Under the pieces are notes generated by a model, which saw only the letters and a list, made by a program, of their open reading frames with translations, had not been told where the DNA came from and searched no databases. Both the position numbers and the translations under genes were made by a program. DNA of 64,000 nt. Origin: Carya illinoinensis. Lineage: Eukaryota; Streptophyta; Magnoliopsida; Fagales; Juglandaceae. Below, piece after piece: positions 24,801-35,516 of this stretch; the stretch's first letter is position 1, and each line of letters begins with the position of its first letter. Location of the stretch: contig NC_056757.1 in assembly GCF_018687715.1 (NCBI RefSeq), positions 2,666,501 through 2,730,500 on the forward strand. The letters are read 5' to 3'.

Positions 24801-27800
24801 AAAGCTCGAGATTTTGATAATTGTAAGTACAAACTTGGTTATAATAATGGTTTAGCAGTTGATTGTGATGGTAGAAGTGTGGAGATTTCTTTATTGTGGG
24901 GGGAAGGATGTTAATCTTTTAGTTATTAATTACTCTAAATATCTTATTGATGCTTGTAATGCTTGCATTACGAAAGATGGCTATAGAAAGGTGGAGTGGT
25001 ACCTGACGGGTGTTTATGGGCATTCTGAAACAAATCACAGACATAGAATGTGGGAGTTAATCAGATCTTTATATAAAGGGGGGGGGGGGGGAGCTCAGTT
25101 GGTATTCAGTAATTTTAATGAAATTCTATACCAGGATGAAGGGGAAGGGTCAGGGAATGGCCTGATAGACAAATAACAGATTTTAGGGAAGTGGTAAATG
25201 ACTGTGCTGTGAGGGATTTAGGTTAGAGGAATAAAATTTACATGGAACAATAGAAGAGAGGAAAGATATAGCATTAGTGAAAGACTAGACAGATTTATGG
25301 CCAATTCACAATGGTGGAATATGTTTCCACAAGCTAGTGTTACCCATGGAATGGCGACTTATTCAAATCACATACCTATCTGGCTTGACTTAGAAGGGGG
25401 TTATACATAGAGACGTGGGGAGAAACTCTTTAGATTTGAAGCTATGTGGATAGGGGATAAAGATTGTGATAACATTATTAAGGAGACTTGGAGAAATGGA
25501 TCTGGTAGAAATAATATGGAAGAAGTAATGGCTATGATATCAGAATGTGGTTAGAAGCTGGAAATTTGGAATTATAGAAGTTTTGGCAATGTGCAACACC
25601 AATTACAGAAAGCCAAATAGAAACTCAAGCAGGTTCAAGATAGAGATCCCATGTGTATTAGGAGAGAAGAACATAATGTTGCAAGGGATGAGGTTAAAAA
25701 ATGGCTGGAGAGATATGAGATCATGTGGAGGCGGAGTTCAAAGGCATTGTGGTTGAAGGAAGGGGACCATAATTCAAAATTCTTTCACACGAAAAAGCCT
25801 CACATAGAAAGAGGAAGGATAGAATTGTGAAACTTTAGGATGATTGGTGAATGGCGAGAAGGGGAACTGAGAGATAACCTGATCTTAGATTATTTCTAGA
25901 ATCTCTTTCCAACTTCTGAGCAAAAAAGGGTCCTACAAATTTCTTAGAAAGTCTTACAGGGAAGGCGACTCATTCAATGAACACAGATTTATCTAAGGAC
26001 TATATAGAGACAGAAGTGTTTGAAGTTTTGAAGCAAATGACTCCATTAAAGGCTCCTAGACCTGAGGGTATGTCCCCAATATTTTTCCAAAGGTTCTCGC
26101 ATATTGTTGGCAAACCAGTCTCAACAACAGTATTGAAGGCTTTAAATACTGGTGAGTTTCCTACCTTCTTGAATCATACTTTAATTACACTAATTCCTAA
26201 GAAGCAGTCTCCTTTTAAAGTAGCAGAGTTTCAACCCATAAGTCTTTGCAATGTGATTTATAAGCTGATTTCAAAAGCCATAGCCAATAGATTGAAGAAT
26301 GTTCTACCCTATCTTATTTCGGGCTCTCATAGTGTATTTGTTCCTAGATGTCGTATAACTGATAATGGACTGGTGGCATAAGAACTTGTCCATTATTTGA
26401 AACAGAAGAAGATTGGGAAAAAAAAAAAGAGAGGTTATATGTCCCTAAAATTAGATATGAACAAAGCTTATGATCGTGTAAAGTGAGACTTTATAAAGAC
26501 AATGATGAGTACCATGGGATTTGAGTATAAATTTATTGATATGATTATGTTGTGTGTTAGGTCTGTTTCCTTTTCAGTTTTAGTTAATGTAGAACCAAAG
26601 AGACCTATTGTGCCAAGTAGAGGATTGAGAGAAGGGGATCGTCTTTCCCCTTATTTGTTTTTCCTATGCATTGAAGGGCCCATTTCTTTATTGAGATTAA
26701 CTGAGAGGAAGTAAGAAATCTTGGGCATTAAAATATGTAGAGGGACCCCTTACATAAATCATTTGTTCTTTGTAGGTGACAGTGTGATTTTTGGTAAGCA
26801 GATATTGAAGAAAATAGAAGGGTTTGGTTATTGTTGAAAAAAATATGAAAAGGCTTTTGGTCAGAAAATTAACAAGGAAAAAGCCTCTACGAGTTTTAGT
26901 GGAAATGTGAAGTCTGAGATGCAAGAAGAAATACTGCAATTGTGGCGAGTTAGTAGTGTTCAACAGTATGAGAAATATTTAGGCTTACCTCTTGTTATAG
27001 ACAGATCTAAATCAAAGTTTCTTTCATAAATAAAACATAAAGTTTGGCAAAAGTTAGAGAGTTGGAAGGAACAAATGCTATCTCAAGGTGGAAAAGAAGG
27101 TATATGATATCTCATATGATTAGGATATTAATGGTGGTGGTAAATGAGATTCCACATTGCTTGAAAATGAAAAGTTCTTACTTTTTATAAAATTTCAATA
27201 GGGCTCCAATTGTATCGTTGACTAGTCCTTTTGGAGTACATGCCATGTGGTTTGGGCCTTCCATTGGAGTATTACAAATGATATCAGAGTTTATCCCAAC
27301 CAGAAATGTGGGACTTGAGCCGTACCACCTAAAACAGATAGGCTTAACGAGAACATCGAGAATTTAAGGGGGAGAGATTATGATACCCCATATGATAAGG
27401 ATAAGAGTAGATGGTGAATGAGATCTCATATTACTTGGGAAGAAAAAATTATTGCTCTTTATAAAGTTTCAATGAGATTCCAATTGTATCATTAACTGGT
27501 CCTTTTATAGTATAAGTCATGTCGTTTGGGTTTTCCATTGGGACGTTACATAGTAGCTCTCTCTCAATCTCAACATACTCTATAAGCTATTTCTTACTAC
27601 CTGGTTCTTTATGTTCAGACATGGAATCAATAATGACAAAATTTTGGTGGAGTCAGAAAAAATATGAAAGAAAGATTCACTAGATCAATTGGAAGAAAAT
27701 ATGTTAACCAAAGTTTAAAGCTGGCTTAGGCTTCAAAGACTTGAGAGTTTTCAATTTAGTCTTGTTAGCCAAGCAAGGGTGGAGGACTTTGCAAGTGGAG

Positions 27801-29752
27801 AGTACCATGCTGTATAGAATTTATAAGGCTAGATATTTTCCAAATGATTAGTTCTTGGAAGCAAGATTGGGAAATAATCATTCATACGTATGGAGAGGAA
27901 TTTGGAAAGTTAAAAAGTAGCTGATTCAAGGTTGTAGATGGAAGATTGGTGATGGGAAGACTGCTAAACTTTAGATGGATCATTAGATCCTGGGCCATCA
28001 ATCCTTATTACTGGAAAACATAGACATAAGGGCTAAAACTAGAAAAGACACAATGGATAGCATTATTGGTAGAAACACACGATGGTCACACGTGGAGAAG
28101 ATTAGAGCTCTATACAATCTAAGTAAAAGTGTAAGGACACAAGAGAAGAATGGAAAATTTAGTGCTAGAAGCTCTTACATATTAATCAAAGAGATGTTCA
28201 GTGATGGCTCAGGTGAATGCTCTAATGCTAGCAGACAACATGTTTTTTGGAAGGCTCTTTGGAAGATGAATGTTCCTAATAAAGTAAAGGTGTTTGCATG
28301 GAGAGCTTTTAAAAAAGGGCTACCTACCCAACATAATTAGCAAAAGACGAACGTGACTACTGAAGGGACATGCTATTTTTGCAATCAAAGGTTAGAAGTC
28401 TCCCATATGCATTGTTCTATTGTCCTAAAATTATAGATTATTGGGTCATCTATCACATTAGTGGCGACCTAATAATGCTATGAAACATAGCTTTGTAGTC
28501 GAAAATATTTGTGGCGATGTAATTTTTGTTGCAAAAAGTAAGAATTAGGGACATTTTCTTACTAGTTAGAAATAAAAGGATGGAAATATAAAAATTGATT
28601 TTTTGGGACAACATATATATTGTTGCAAAAGAATGTGTGGCAATAAGTAATTATTTGCTACCAAATAAAAGTCTAGGGAAAAAATTATGTCCCAAAAACC
28701 ACTATTTGTTATAGTGAAATATGTGCCTATTATGGAAAAAATGGAAAGGGATAAGAATGTAATAGATGTAGCAATGAAGGTGAAAGAAGAAGGCAATGCT
28801 GGTGATTTGTCTTTACTATTCTCTATTGTGTGGGGGTTTTGGGGGGAGAAGGAACAAGATGGTGCATGACAAAGATTGCATTGAACCAAGGTAGGTGATT
28901 GAAAATGCTCTATCATCATTGAGGAGGTTTATAGAAATCCAATTTTTACCCAACACCATGACTAAGGATTTCTACTGTTGGAAACCGCCACCTCCAGGTT
29001 ACTTAAAGCTAAATGTAAATGGGGCAATGTTTTGTGACCTTTATAGAGCTGGAGTTGGAGCTATTCATAGAGATGATAAGGGCGATATTGTTATGGCTGC
29101 TAGTAAGGTGGAAAATGAAGTTGATGATCCAGAAGCTATTGAATTATTAGCTATGTTGAGAGGTTTAAAACTTTGTGCTAATATGGCAATCCACAAGCTT
29201 ATAGTTGAAAGTGATTGCTTGTTGATTATAGGAGCACTTCAAGAGGAAGCAGCATCTACAACAATGTTGGATGCTTTGTTGAGTGAAACAAACAAACTCC
29301 CAACTATTGTTTGGTGAATGTCAAGTTCAACATGTTTATAGAAAATGAAATTATGTGGCAGCTCATAGACTTGCCCGATATGCTTAGAATGTTCAAAGTA
29401 TATATATGTGGTGGGATTGTTTTGCAAACTTTATTTCTCGAACTATTTGGCTTGATAAATGTATGTAATTTTACTATCATCAATGATAAGTTGTTTTCCT
29501 ATAAAATAGAAAACTTGGACATTCATGTATATATATACAGCTGCGTACTTGCTTTTCAGTATGGAGGTGCATTTCTATGTAGAAAAATATTAGATAGAGT
29601 CATATAAAAGTGTGTAAATATTACGTACTTTTATTAAAAAAATAATAAATAAATATAGAATCCGTATAAAAAATTTAGTTATAGTGTGCAACGATGCATT
29701 GTATTATTATATCTATCGTTACTCTCTGTCTACACATGTATAATTGTGTGTG

Positions 29753-29789
<37 letters not shown>

Positions 29790-32700
29790 AAAAGAGGCTT
29801 GTATTAATATCTATGAAATCATAGTTTGAATACAAGGAGGGATGTTTACAAAAGTAGTGGAACTACCACTGAATTTAAAAGCATCCCTACTCAAGGCATG
29901 AGCAACTTCATTGGTTGCTCTTGCAACATGCCTCACTGACCACGATCTAAACGTGTTGAGAATCTCTTTGGTGTCTGCCACAATCTGGCCTACATAGTTG
30001 GGAGCATTTGACTGTGATTTTAGGCCTTCTACCACCAGCAAGGAGTCACCCTCCAGAATAACATCCCAGTGACCAAGAGAATTACAAAACATAACAGCCT
30101 GTAGGGCTGCATAGGCTTCTGCCATGTGAGGGTCAGGGAATAACTCCTGCTCCTTACGCAATGTAGCTATCACTTTGCTATTCTAGTCACGCAGTATAAC
30201 CCCCACTCCCACTTTGCCCGAAACTTTATTTACTGAAGCATCCCAATTTACTTTAATTTTGCCTTGAGAGGGAGCCTCCCACGCTTGGTTGGTTTGTTGC
30301 TTCAACACCCTTGCCTTCTTGCTCATCGACAGCTTGTGCAAGTCTTCTACCATTTGCTTTGATTGGCTTGCTACTGCAGAAGGATGAGTGAGGTGCCCCT
30401 GGAAGACCACTTCATTCCTCCTTTTCCATATGTTCCAGGCTGTTACTGCAAATATTTGAATCTCTTCTGTCTCCTTAGATTCTATTAAGCTCTCTAGTTT
30501 CTCTGCAAACGAAGGGGAGACCATGCTAGTCTTTTGAAACTTCCTGCTGCTTATGGACCATACATCCCTTGCTGAGGAGCACTCCCACAACACATGCTCA
30601 GTGGTCTCAGATGACTGGAAGCAGATGGGACAAGCTGAGTCTTCCACTACCTTTCTTGCCTTTAAATTTGCTCGGGTGGGAAGTGCATTAAGACATACCC
30701 TCCACAGGAAAATTTTTGTGGCATTTGGAATGTTTAAACTCCAAAGACCAGACCACGGGCCCTGTTGAGTGGTGGCTTTTGATGTCTATCCCCTTTCTCT
30801 ATCTTCCATTTCATTCTTCAGGTGATAAACTGATTTTACTGTAAAAGTACCTGTAGATGTGCACCTCCAAAACAAACTGTCTGGCTTTGAGAATGGGCTG
30901 ATGGGGATTTTCAGAATAACCTCTGCCTCCTTTTTGGAAAACATGGTGGTTACTAGGTCTCTCTTCCACTGAGAAGTATGTTCATCTATCAGCATAGAAA
31001 CTTTGGTGCTCTCATGCATGAATCTAACTGAATCTTGAGGCTTGAACGTAGTAGGAATGGGAAGCCATTTGTCCTTCCATATCTCAGTAGATTTACCATT
31101 CCCAATTCGACTTATCATCCCTTCCCATAATAATGGTCTAGCAGTCAAGAAACTTTGCCATACAAAAGAAGAGTTGTGACCTTTTTTTGCCGTGAGGAAA
31201 GAACCACTTGGGAAATACTTTTCCTTCAGTACTTGTGCTGCCAATGAACATGGATTAGAGACAATCTTCCAGCCTTGCTTGGCTAATAGTGCCAAGTTGA
31301 AATTTGAGAAGTCTCTGAAGCCAAGCCCCCCATTGCTCTTAACCTTCTTCATCTGGTTCCAGCTAACCCAGTTTATTTTGGATTCTTGGTTCTGTTGCCC
31401 CCACCAGTAGCTCCTGACCAGTTTGCTGAGTTCTTGCACTAAATTCTTGGGGACTGTAGGGCAGCTTTATCTAACTTGTTCTGGTTATGGCTCCACTTCT
31501 TTAAGCTGGTTTTGCAGCTTCTCAACCCTTGCAATGTACTGCCAAGTCTGTCCATAGACCCTCGGATATCCTCCCAGGATCTTTTGATGATAGCTTCACA
31601 GCCTTCCTTTGTTTTCCATTTGGCTTCATATCTAAAAATTCTTTTCTTTCTTGGCCTGTTATTTTTTGTTTTCAAGGTTATCAATAGAGGCTTGTGGTCT
31701 GATGAGTAAGTGGCTAGGTGCTCCACTGAGTGGTCTTCGAACTTGTCAATCCAGGAGGAGTTCCCGAGTACTCTATCAAGTCTTTCCTTGGTGAAATTGC
31801 TTCCCTCCCTATTATTTGCCCAGGTATACTTATCCCCCTGATAACCTAAGTCATTTAGCTCACATTGTGCTAGGGTTTGTCTGAAATCCCTGACTTGCTT
31901 ATATGGTCTTATAGCTGCACCAAATTTTTCACTTAAGCAAGTTATTTCATTAAAATCTCCAAAACACAACCACGGGACTTGAGGAGCTGGTTTTAAAGCT
32001 TTAAGTATTTGCCACGTTTCTGACCTCTTTGTTGTATTAGGATAACCATAGAACCCCGTTAGTAGCCATGACTTATCACTATTTGGCAGTTTTACATGAA
32101 CTGAAATGTGCCAGTTAGTGAAAGTATCAACCTTCACCTCTATGCTAGAGTTCCACATCAGGGCCAAACCACCACTTCTTCCAACATTACCTACTGCAAA
32201 GCAGTTATCAAAACCGGATTTAACTCTGATTGTTTCCATCTTTTCACTAGAACACTTGGTTTCAAGAAGGAAAACCAGGTGTGGGGACTTAGTCTTCACC
32301 AGTTGGAGAAGCTCATGAATTGTCCGGGGGTTCCCAAGCCCCCGGCAATTCCAACTTAAGCAAATCATTTGGATAGGTGGGGCTGTTGCACAGCCACCAC
32401 CTCTGGTTCATTGTTTTGTTTCAAAGCAGTTGCCACCTCAGTTTTTTGTTTCTTTGAAAACCTGTTTCTGGATCGGGTCTCAGTACCATAAGCTGCCCTT
32501 TTGAGGATCGGGGAAGGGGTGGGTATTAGATGTTGGTTGGTGATGTTAGCTAGGATGGGAACTTGTTCCCTGGCTTTCCTTTTCCACTTAGTAGCCTCTC
32601 TAGTTCCCCTTCCACTTTCCCAAGCCAAATTTTCCTTAGAGAGAACAGAGTTGCTTGGCTTATAGTTACTAGATGTCTTTGGTGGTGTACTATTCTCTAC

Positions 32701-35516
32701 ACACATGTCACTATTCTGTAAGAGGAAAGGTAAGGTTTGGCCAAAGTTACTTACCTGTGTCAGAGGCCTTGAGGAAGGGTGGGGGAACTCTTTCCTTTTG
32801 ATTTCTATGTTATCTTGCCGAGATAGACCATTGTGATCATTGTTTGGACAGCTGGCTTCTACTTCTGTACTGTTCCATGTATGGTCATTCTGACTTGTCG
32901 GGGTAAGGCCATACCTTGCTTCTGAACTCCATCTGTAGTGTTCTTGCTGGTAGCTTCCCCCTCTGTCCCTAAATTGGACCATCCTGAATTGACCTTCTGG
33001 GCCTCAGCTGCCTTTGGTTGCACCGGGGAGGAGTTGTCCTGTGAGGACTATTCCGATGATCCACCATACTTCTTACTAGAGAAATTCTGGGAAGGAACAT
33101 GAGAGGCACACAACCATTGACCATACTGATCCTGGGATTGCTTGGATGTGGTTTGACTTGAGCAACTGCCTTCCATGTGCCTAAGTTGGCCACACTTGAA
33201 ACAGAAATTTGGGAGACGTTCATACTTGAAATAAATCCAACACTGTTTTCCTCTTACTTTGATCAACTTTCCTCGAGGGAGAGGTTTGTTAATGTCGACA
33301 TCCACCCTTATTCTTAGTTGCCTTCCCCAACCACAGCCCTAATCATCTGTTTCTACTTTGTGAACCTTTCCGACTACTGAGCCCAGTTTTCCACCTTGTT
33401 CTGCATTCATAACTGCGAATGGTACATTATGTAACTGTACCCAGAATGGTTCTGTCTTGAAGCTTATCTCGTTTGGGGCCAGATCATCTTCGAAGTCCTT
33501 CATGCATATGAGGTGCCGGTCAAAAGACCATGGTCTACCTTGTATCACCTTCCTCTTATCTGACAGTTGTTGAAACCTATTTCCTTGAAGGTGATCCAAC
33601 CTTCCAAGTTCCACACCTTAGCCATTGTGGATTTGAATGCCTCTCGGTTAACACTTCTATCATTCAGGTTGAGGGCAAAGATGCAATGACTTCCTCTCGT
33701 TTTTATGGATTGGATAGTCTCCTTTGGCAGGACCAGTTTCTGTTGCTCCTCTTCTGTTAGTTTCAAGGAACTCCATATCGATGCTAGCTCATCGGCCATT
33801 TAGACAAATTGAACGAGAAAATAAATAATCACACGATCTCTGAAGCCACTCTATGAACTTCCGTTCAAGAGACGTAAGCTTTGCCCAAAGACAAAGCAGA
33901 AAACCTCTACCTTATGGAGAGGACCGATCGCCATTTCACAAGCTAAATCTGAACTAGCTCGATTGTCAGTGTGTGTGCTTATATGTATAATCATATTAAT
34001 GTTTGTGTATATATTATAATATTATTATATCTAGCAGTTTTGTAGAGTATTTTGTTTTTCCTTCAAATATGCCTACGTGGGTACGACGTACGTGCAAGGA
34101 GATAATATAACAGTTTTGGAAGAATATTTTATAAATCGATCATGAAATAATACTACCAGGAAAGACATGATCATCCTTGTTTAAAGCTAATTAGGTACGT
34201 AGTGATACCATTTTCAGATCACAACAGTTGGATATATGGTTGGGAACATATAATTCATTAGTTATCGTAAGACAATGTGGAAGCATAGTGTACGTAGTTA
34301 TATATATATATATATATATATGGGCATGCAGTTATGCATATATATGCATGGCTGCTTATAGAATATGGAGTACTTGGTGGGTTGAAGTCTAATAATAATA
34401 ATAATAAACAACCTGCCAGTTTATAAATTCCATAGAAAAGCTAGTACATGACAATTGGCTCAGCAAAATTATGAGCAATTAATGATGTGGTTGTGTCATG
34501 AGCTCAGCTTTGTGCACGCAACATAATTATATTGGTTGTCTTAAGTGTAACGTCGACAGCGATTGCAGTATGATATTTATTGTGAGGAGCAGGACGCAGA
34601 TCAAGTCCATGAAGCTAGCTCATGGGTTCTTCCTCCTCGTGTGCTAAATATCAATGCAACTGTGACTCATTATATATGTACTTTGGAGTGGCCATACAAT
34701 CAACAGCTAGCAACTGATCTTTTCCTTAAACTTTGCAGAAATAATGAACTACGTCGTTGTGTCTTCTACTAATTTGTAATTATCTTTAATTTTTTTGCTA
34801 ATTATAATTGAAAAAAAAATCATAATTGTTAATATTGATACTAAGAAGATTCCAGAATTATGCAGAGCACCAAATTGTATTACTCGAATTGACTTTACAG
34901 CAAATGAGAGTACATACAGGTTATATACAAAGTGACTGGTGGGAAAGAATAATATTTAAAAATATCTAAGCAAACTAAAATAAGCCTAGACTAAATAACT
35001 GAAACAATACTACTATCTCTAATAAATATGCTTTATATATAATATTAGTAATAACCAATAATGGAGAAGGCAATATATATTGATGCAGTATTAATTATCA
35101 ATAGCTTGGTATATTACTGAAAATGCATTGACACGTACATGCATTTTCTTCCTTTGGTCCTTCTCCCAGCAGTCGAGCTATCTAGCTCATGACTAGATCA
35201 TGTAGCTATATATAATGATGTTATTGCAATTGACATTTGACACAGGCGCAAGCTGAGGCAGACAGAGATGGAATGCGAGTATTTGAAGAGATGGTTTGTA
35301 TCACTTACCGAACAAAACCGAAGACTCCAGAGAGAGGTGGAGGAGCTACGGGCATTGAAAGTTGGCCCGCCCACCGTCATCACCCCCCACATGAGTTCGA
35401 AGCCCCTCCTAGCATCCACTCTCACCGTGTGTCCCTGTTGTGAGCGTGTGACCACCACCTCCGCCCCCACGTTGTCTACTAAAGTGGTACTGGTGCCACC
35501 TCTTCAACCTCGATAA
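21891..35516 (+). CDS. HB17: HD-Zip class II transcription factor, ATHB17-like (214 aa), with a 12.4-kb last intron
   Basis: Four exons: 21891-21978, 22340-22545, 22760-22839 and 35246-35516, with matching phases and canonical splice sites. Domains: an N-terminal [10 protein letters not shown], an LxLxI-type (EAR-like) repression motif; an acidic stretch EDDDDEES; a homeodomain starting [20 protein letters not shown] and ending [18 protein letters not shown], with the DNA-reading helix intact; an adjacent leucine zipper (L-x6-L-x6-L-x6-L in [20 protein letters not shown] and on to EELRAL); and the class II CPxCE motif (CPCCERV). [10 protein letters not shown] and the N-terminus match ATHB17/18, nuclear repressors in shade and growth control. 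Intron 3 (22840-35245) falls inside codon AG|G, between homeodomain and zipper, and contains two LINEs, a TRIM and a mini-CACTA. An alternative exon-2 acceptor (22357/22358) would drop six codons in frame. All coding exons are intact. Confidence 0.9.
22840..23390 (+). other. Intron 3 of the HD-Zip gene, part before LINE 1
   Basis: Intron sequence with donor GTATTG at 22840. Nothing coding recognised. The 77-codon frame at 23036-23269 lacks family features. Confidence 0.5.
23465..24684 (+). pseudogene. LINE 1 ORF1 (DUF4283 plus CCHC zinc knuckle)
   Basis: DUF4283-like text: [18 protein letters not shown], then [19 protein letters not shown], then [20 protein letters not shown]. The nucleic-acid-binding zinc knuckle follows: [19 protein letters not shown] (C-x2-C-x4-H-x4-C, all four ligands present, about 23839-23895). 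The tail is polar and charged, and ends [18 protein letters not shown] followed by TAA at 24682-24684. Internal stops include one where the family has Trp (EGPS*FDK; usually EGPW.FDK). ORF1 proteins of plant L1s bind the element RNA. The stop overlaps the ORF2 start (TAATG). Confidence 0.75.
27107..27551 (+). mobile_element. TRIM (terminal-repeat retrotransposon in miniature), about 445 bp, inside LINE 1
   Basis: Two direct repeats of about 175 bp: 27107-27283 starts TGATATCTCATATGATTAGG and ends TATTACA; 27379-27551 starts TGATACCCCATATGATAAGG and ends CGTTACA. They share the order CAATTGTATC-TTGAC/TTAAC-TGGTCCTTTT-...-CATGTGGTTTGGG, so they are diverged LTRs. Just after the first is AATGATATCAGAGT, close to the tRNA-Met primer site TGGTATCAGAGC. 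Just before the second is a purine tract, AAGGGGGAGAGA. The internal part (about 95 bp) has no coding capacity. The insertion splits the LINE 1 RT thumb region. No exact 5-bp duplication could be fixed. Confidence 0.8.
28454..28716. mobile_element. Mini-CACTA element, about 263 bp, inside LINE 1
   Basis: The right end inverted reads CACTATAACAAATAGTGG, a standard plant CACTA terminus. The left end is CACATTAGTGGCGACC, decayed. The interior has TTGTGGCGATG/TTGTTGCAAAA motifs and no ORF. LINE 1 text before it ([13 protein letters not shown]) joins text after it ([10 protein letters not shown]) once the element is removed, and TAT flanks both sides (directly on the left, after AAA on the right), consistent with a 3-bp duplication. 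It is later than LINE 1. Confidence 0.6.
29811..32368 (-). pseudogene. LINE 2 ORF2: intact endonuclease, RT deleted, zf-RVT and RNase H
   Basis: Starts [20 protein letters not shown] at 32368. The APE-like endonuclease is open for 309 codons, with [21 protein letters not shown] and the catalytic SSDHKPL ([11 protein letters not shown]). At 31441-31439 the frame hits TAG, and within 10 bases the text is already [20 protein letters not shown], which in full-length elements lies after the RT thumb. The palm/fingers (RPISLCN, LRQGDPLSP and YADD boxes) are therefore deleted. Next come [20 protein letters not shown], zf-RVT ([20 protein letters not shown]) and RNase H ([20 protein letters not shown]; acidic residues in MAEAYAAL and EGDSLLVV present), with a single TAG at 30184. 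It could only move with another element's RT. Confidence 0.85.
32365..33799 (-). pseudogene. LINE 2 ORF1 (DUF4283, zinc knuckle)
   Basis: Starts [20 protein letters not shown] at 33799. The DUF4283 core follows, with [20 protein letters not shown] and [15 protein letters not shown], then after one frameshift near 33555 [20 protein letters not shown] and [20 protein letters not shown]. The CCHC knuckle is [17 protein letters not shown] (C-x2-C-x4-H-x4-C, about 33210-33160). The tail is basic and Ser/Pro-rich, with [10 protein letters not shown] and [10 protein letters not shown], possible nuclear localisation signals. Lesions are two frameshifts and one TAG (33337, likely CAG before) in otherwise clean sequence. 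The stop TGA overlaps the ORF2 ATG (ATGA, 32368-32365). Confidence 0.8.
33985..35245 (+). other. Intron 3 of the HD-Zip gene, part after LINE 2
   Basis: Low-complexity intron DNA with a (TA)10 tract near 34301-34322, (AAT)n near 34393, and the acceptor TTTGACACAG ending at 35245. The 69-codon frame at 34563-34772 has no family features. No other element recognised. Confidence 0.55.

Larger units (their letters stand above)
23391..29480 (+). mobile_element. LINE 1: plant L1-type retrotransposon in the HD-Zip intron, sense, decayed
   Basis: An ordered set of plant L1 parts on the plus strand: ORF1 with DUF4283 and a zinc knuckle, ORF2 with endonuclease, RT, zf-RVT and RNase H. It has many stops and frameshifts. 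Two later insertions interrupt it: a TRIM (27107-27551) and a mini-CACTA (28454-28716). In both cases the LINE text resumes afterwards. Borders are approximate, with no target duplication found. The 3' end is probably just after the RNase H text ending near 29460. Confidence 0.85.
24684..29480 (+). pseudogene. LINE 1 ORF2 (endonuclease, RT, RNase H), interrupted
   Basis: ATG at 24684, [20 protein letters not shown], is the usual start of the APE-type endonuclease. Next come FLLETKLK, a GDFNE-type box decayed to SNFNE (about 25115), and a 14-G run at about 25079 that shifts the frame. RT pieces: [59 protein letters not shown] (26500-26700), and a FVGDS box in place of YADD. After the TRIM the text resumes [20 protein letters not shown]. 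zf-RVT text is at 28240-28450. The RNase H domain (28980-29460) reads [20 protein letters not shown]; the first catalytic Asp is Asn. Dead by many stops. Confidence 0.8.
29760..33969 (-). mobile_element. LINE 2: antisense L1-type LINE with perfect 15-bp TSD, RT domain deleted
   Basis: TGTGTGTGCTTATAT is present at 29745-29759 and 33970-33984, exactly flanking the element. On the minus strand it runs from a 5' UTR (33969-33800), through ORF1 (33799-32365) and ORF2 (32368-29811), to a short 3' region and a tail of alternating TA (29760-29786) instead of poly(A). The TA tract belongs to the element because the right-hand duplication is not followed by TA repeats. The whole reverse transcriptase is missing between endonuclease and thumb. 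Few lesions elsewhere suggest it is younger than LINE 1. Confidence 0.9.

Noticed and set aside
34563..34772. 69-codon plus-strand frame in the HD-Zip intron
   Set aside because: No domain, no neighbouring exons, and it lies inside an intron; likely chance.
35198..35470. 90-codon minus-strand frame
   Set aside because: Antisense shadow of the HD-Zip last exon, which has clear leucine zipper and CPCCE coding on the plus strand.
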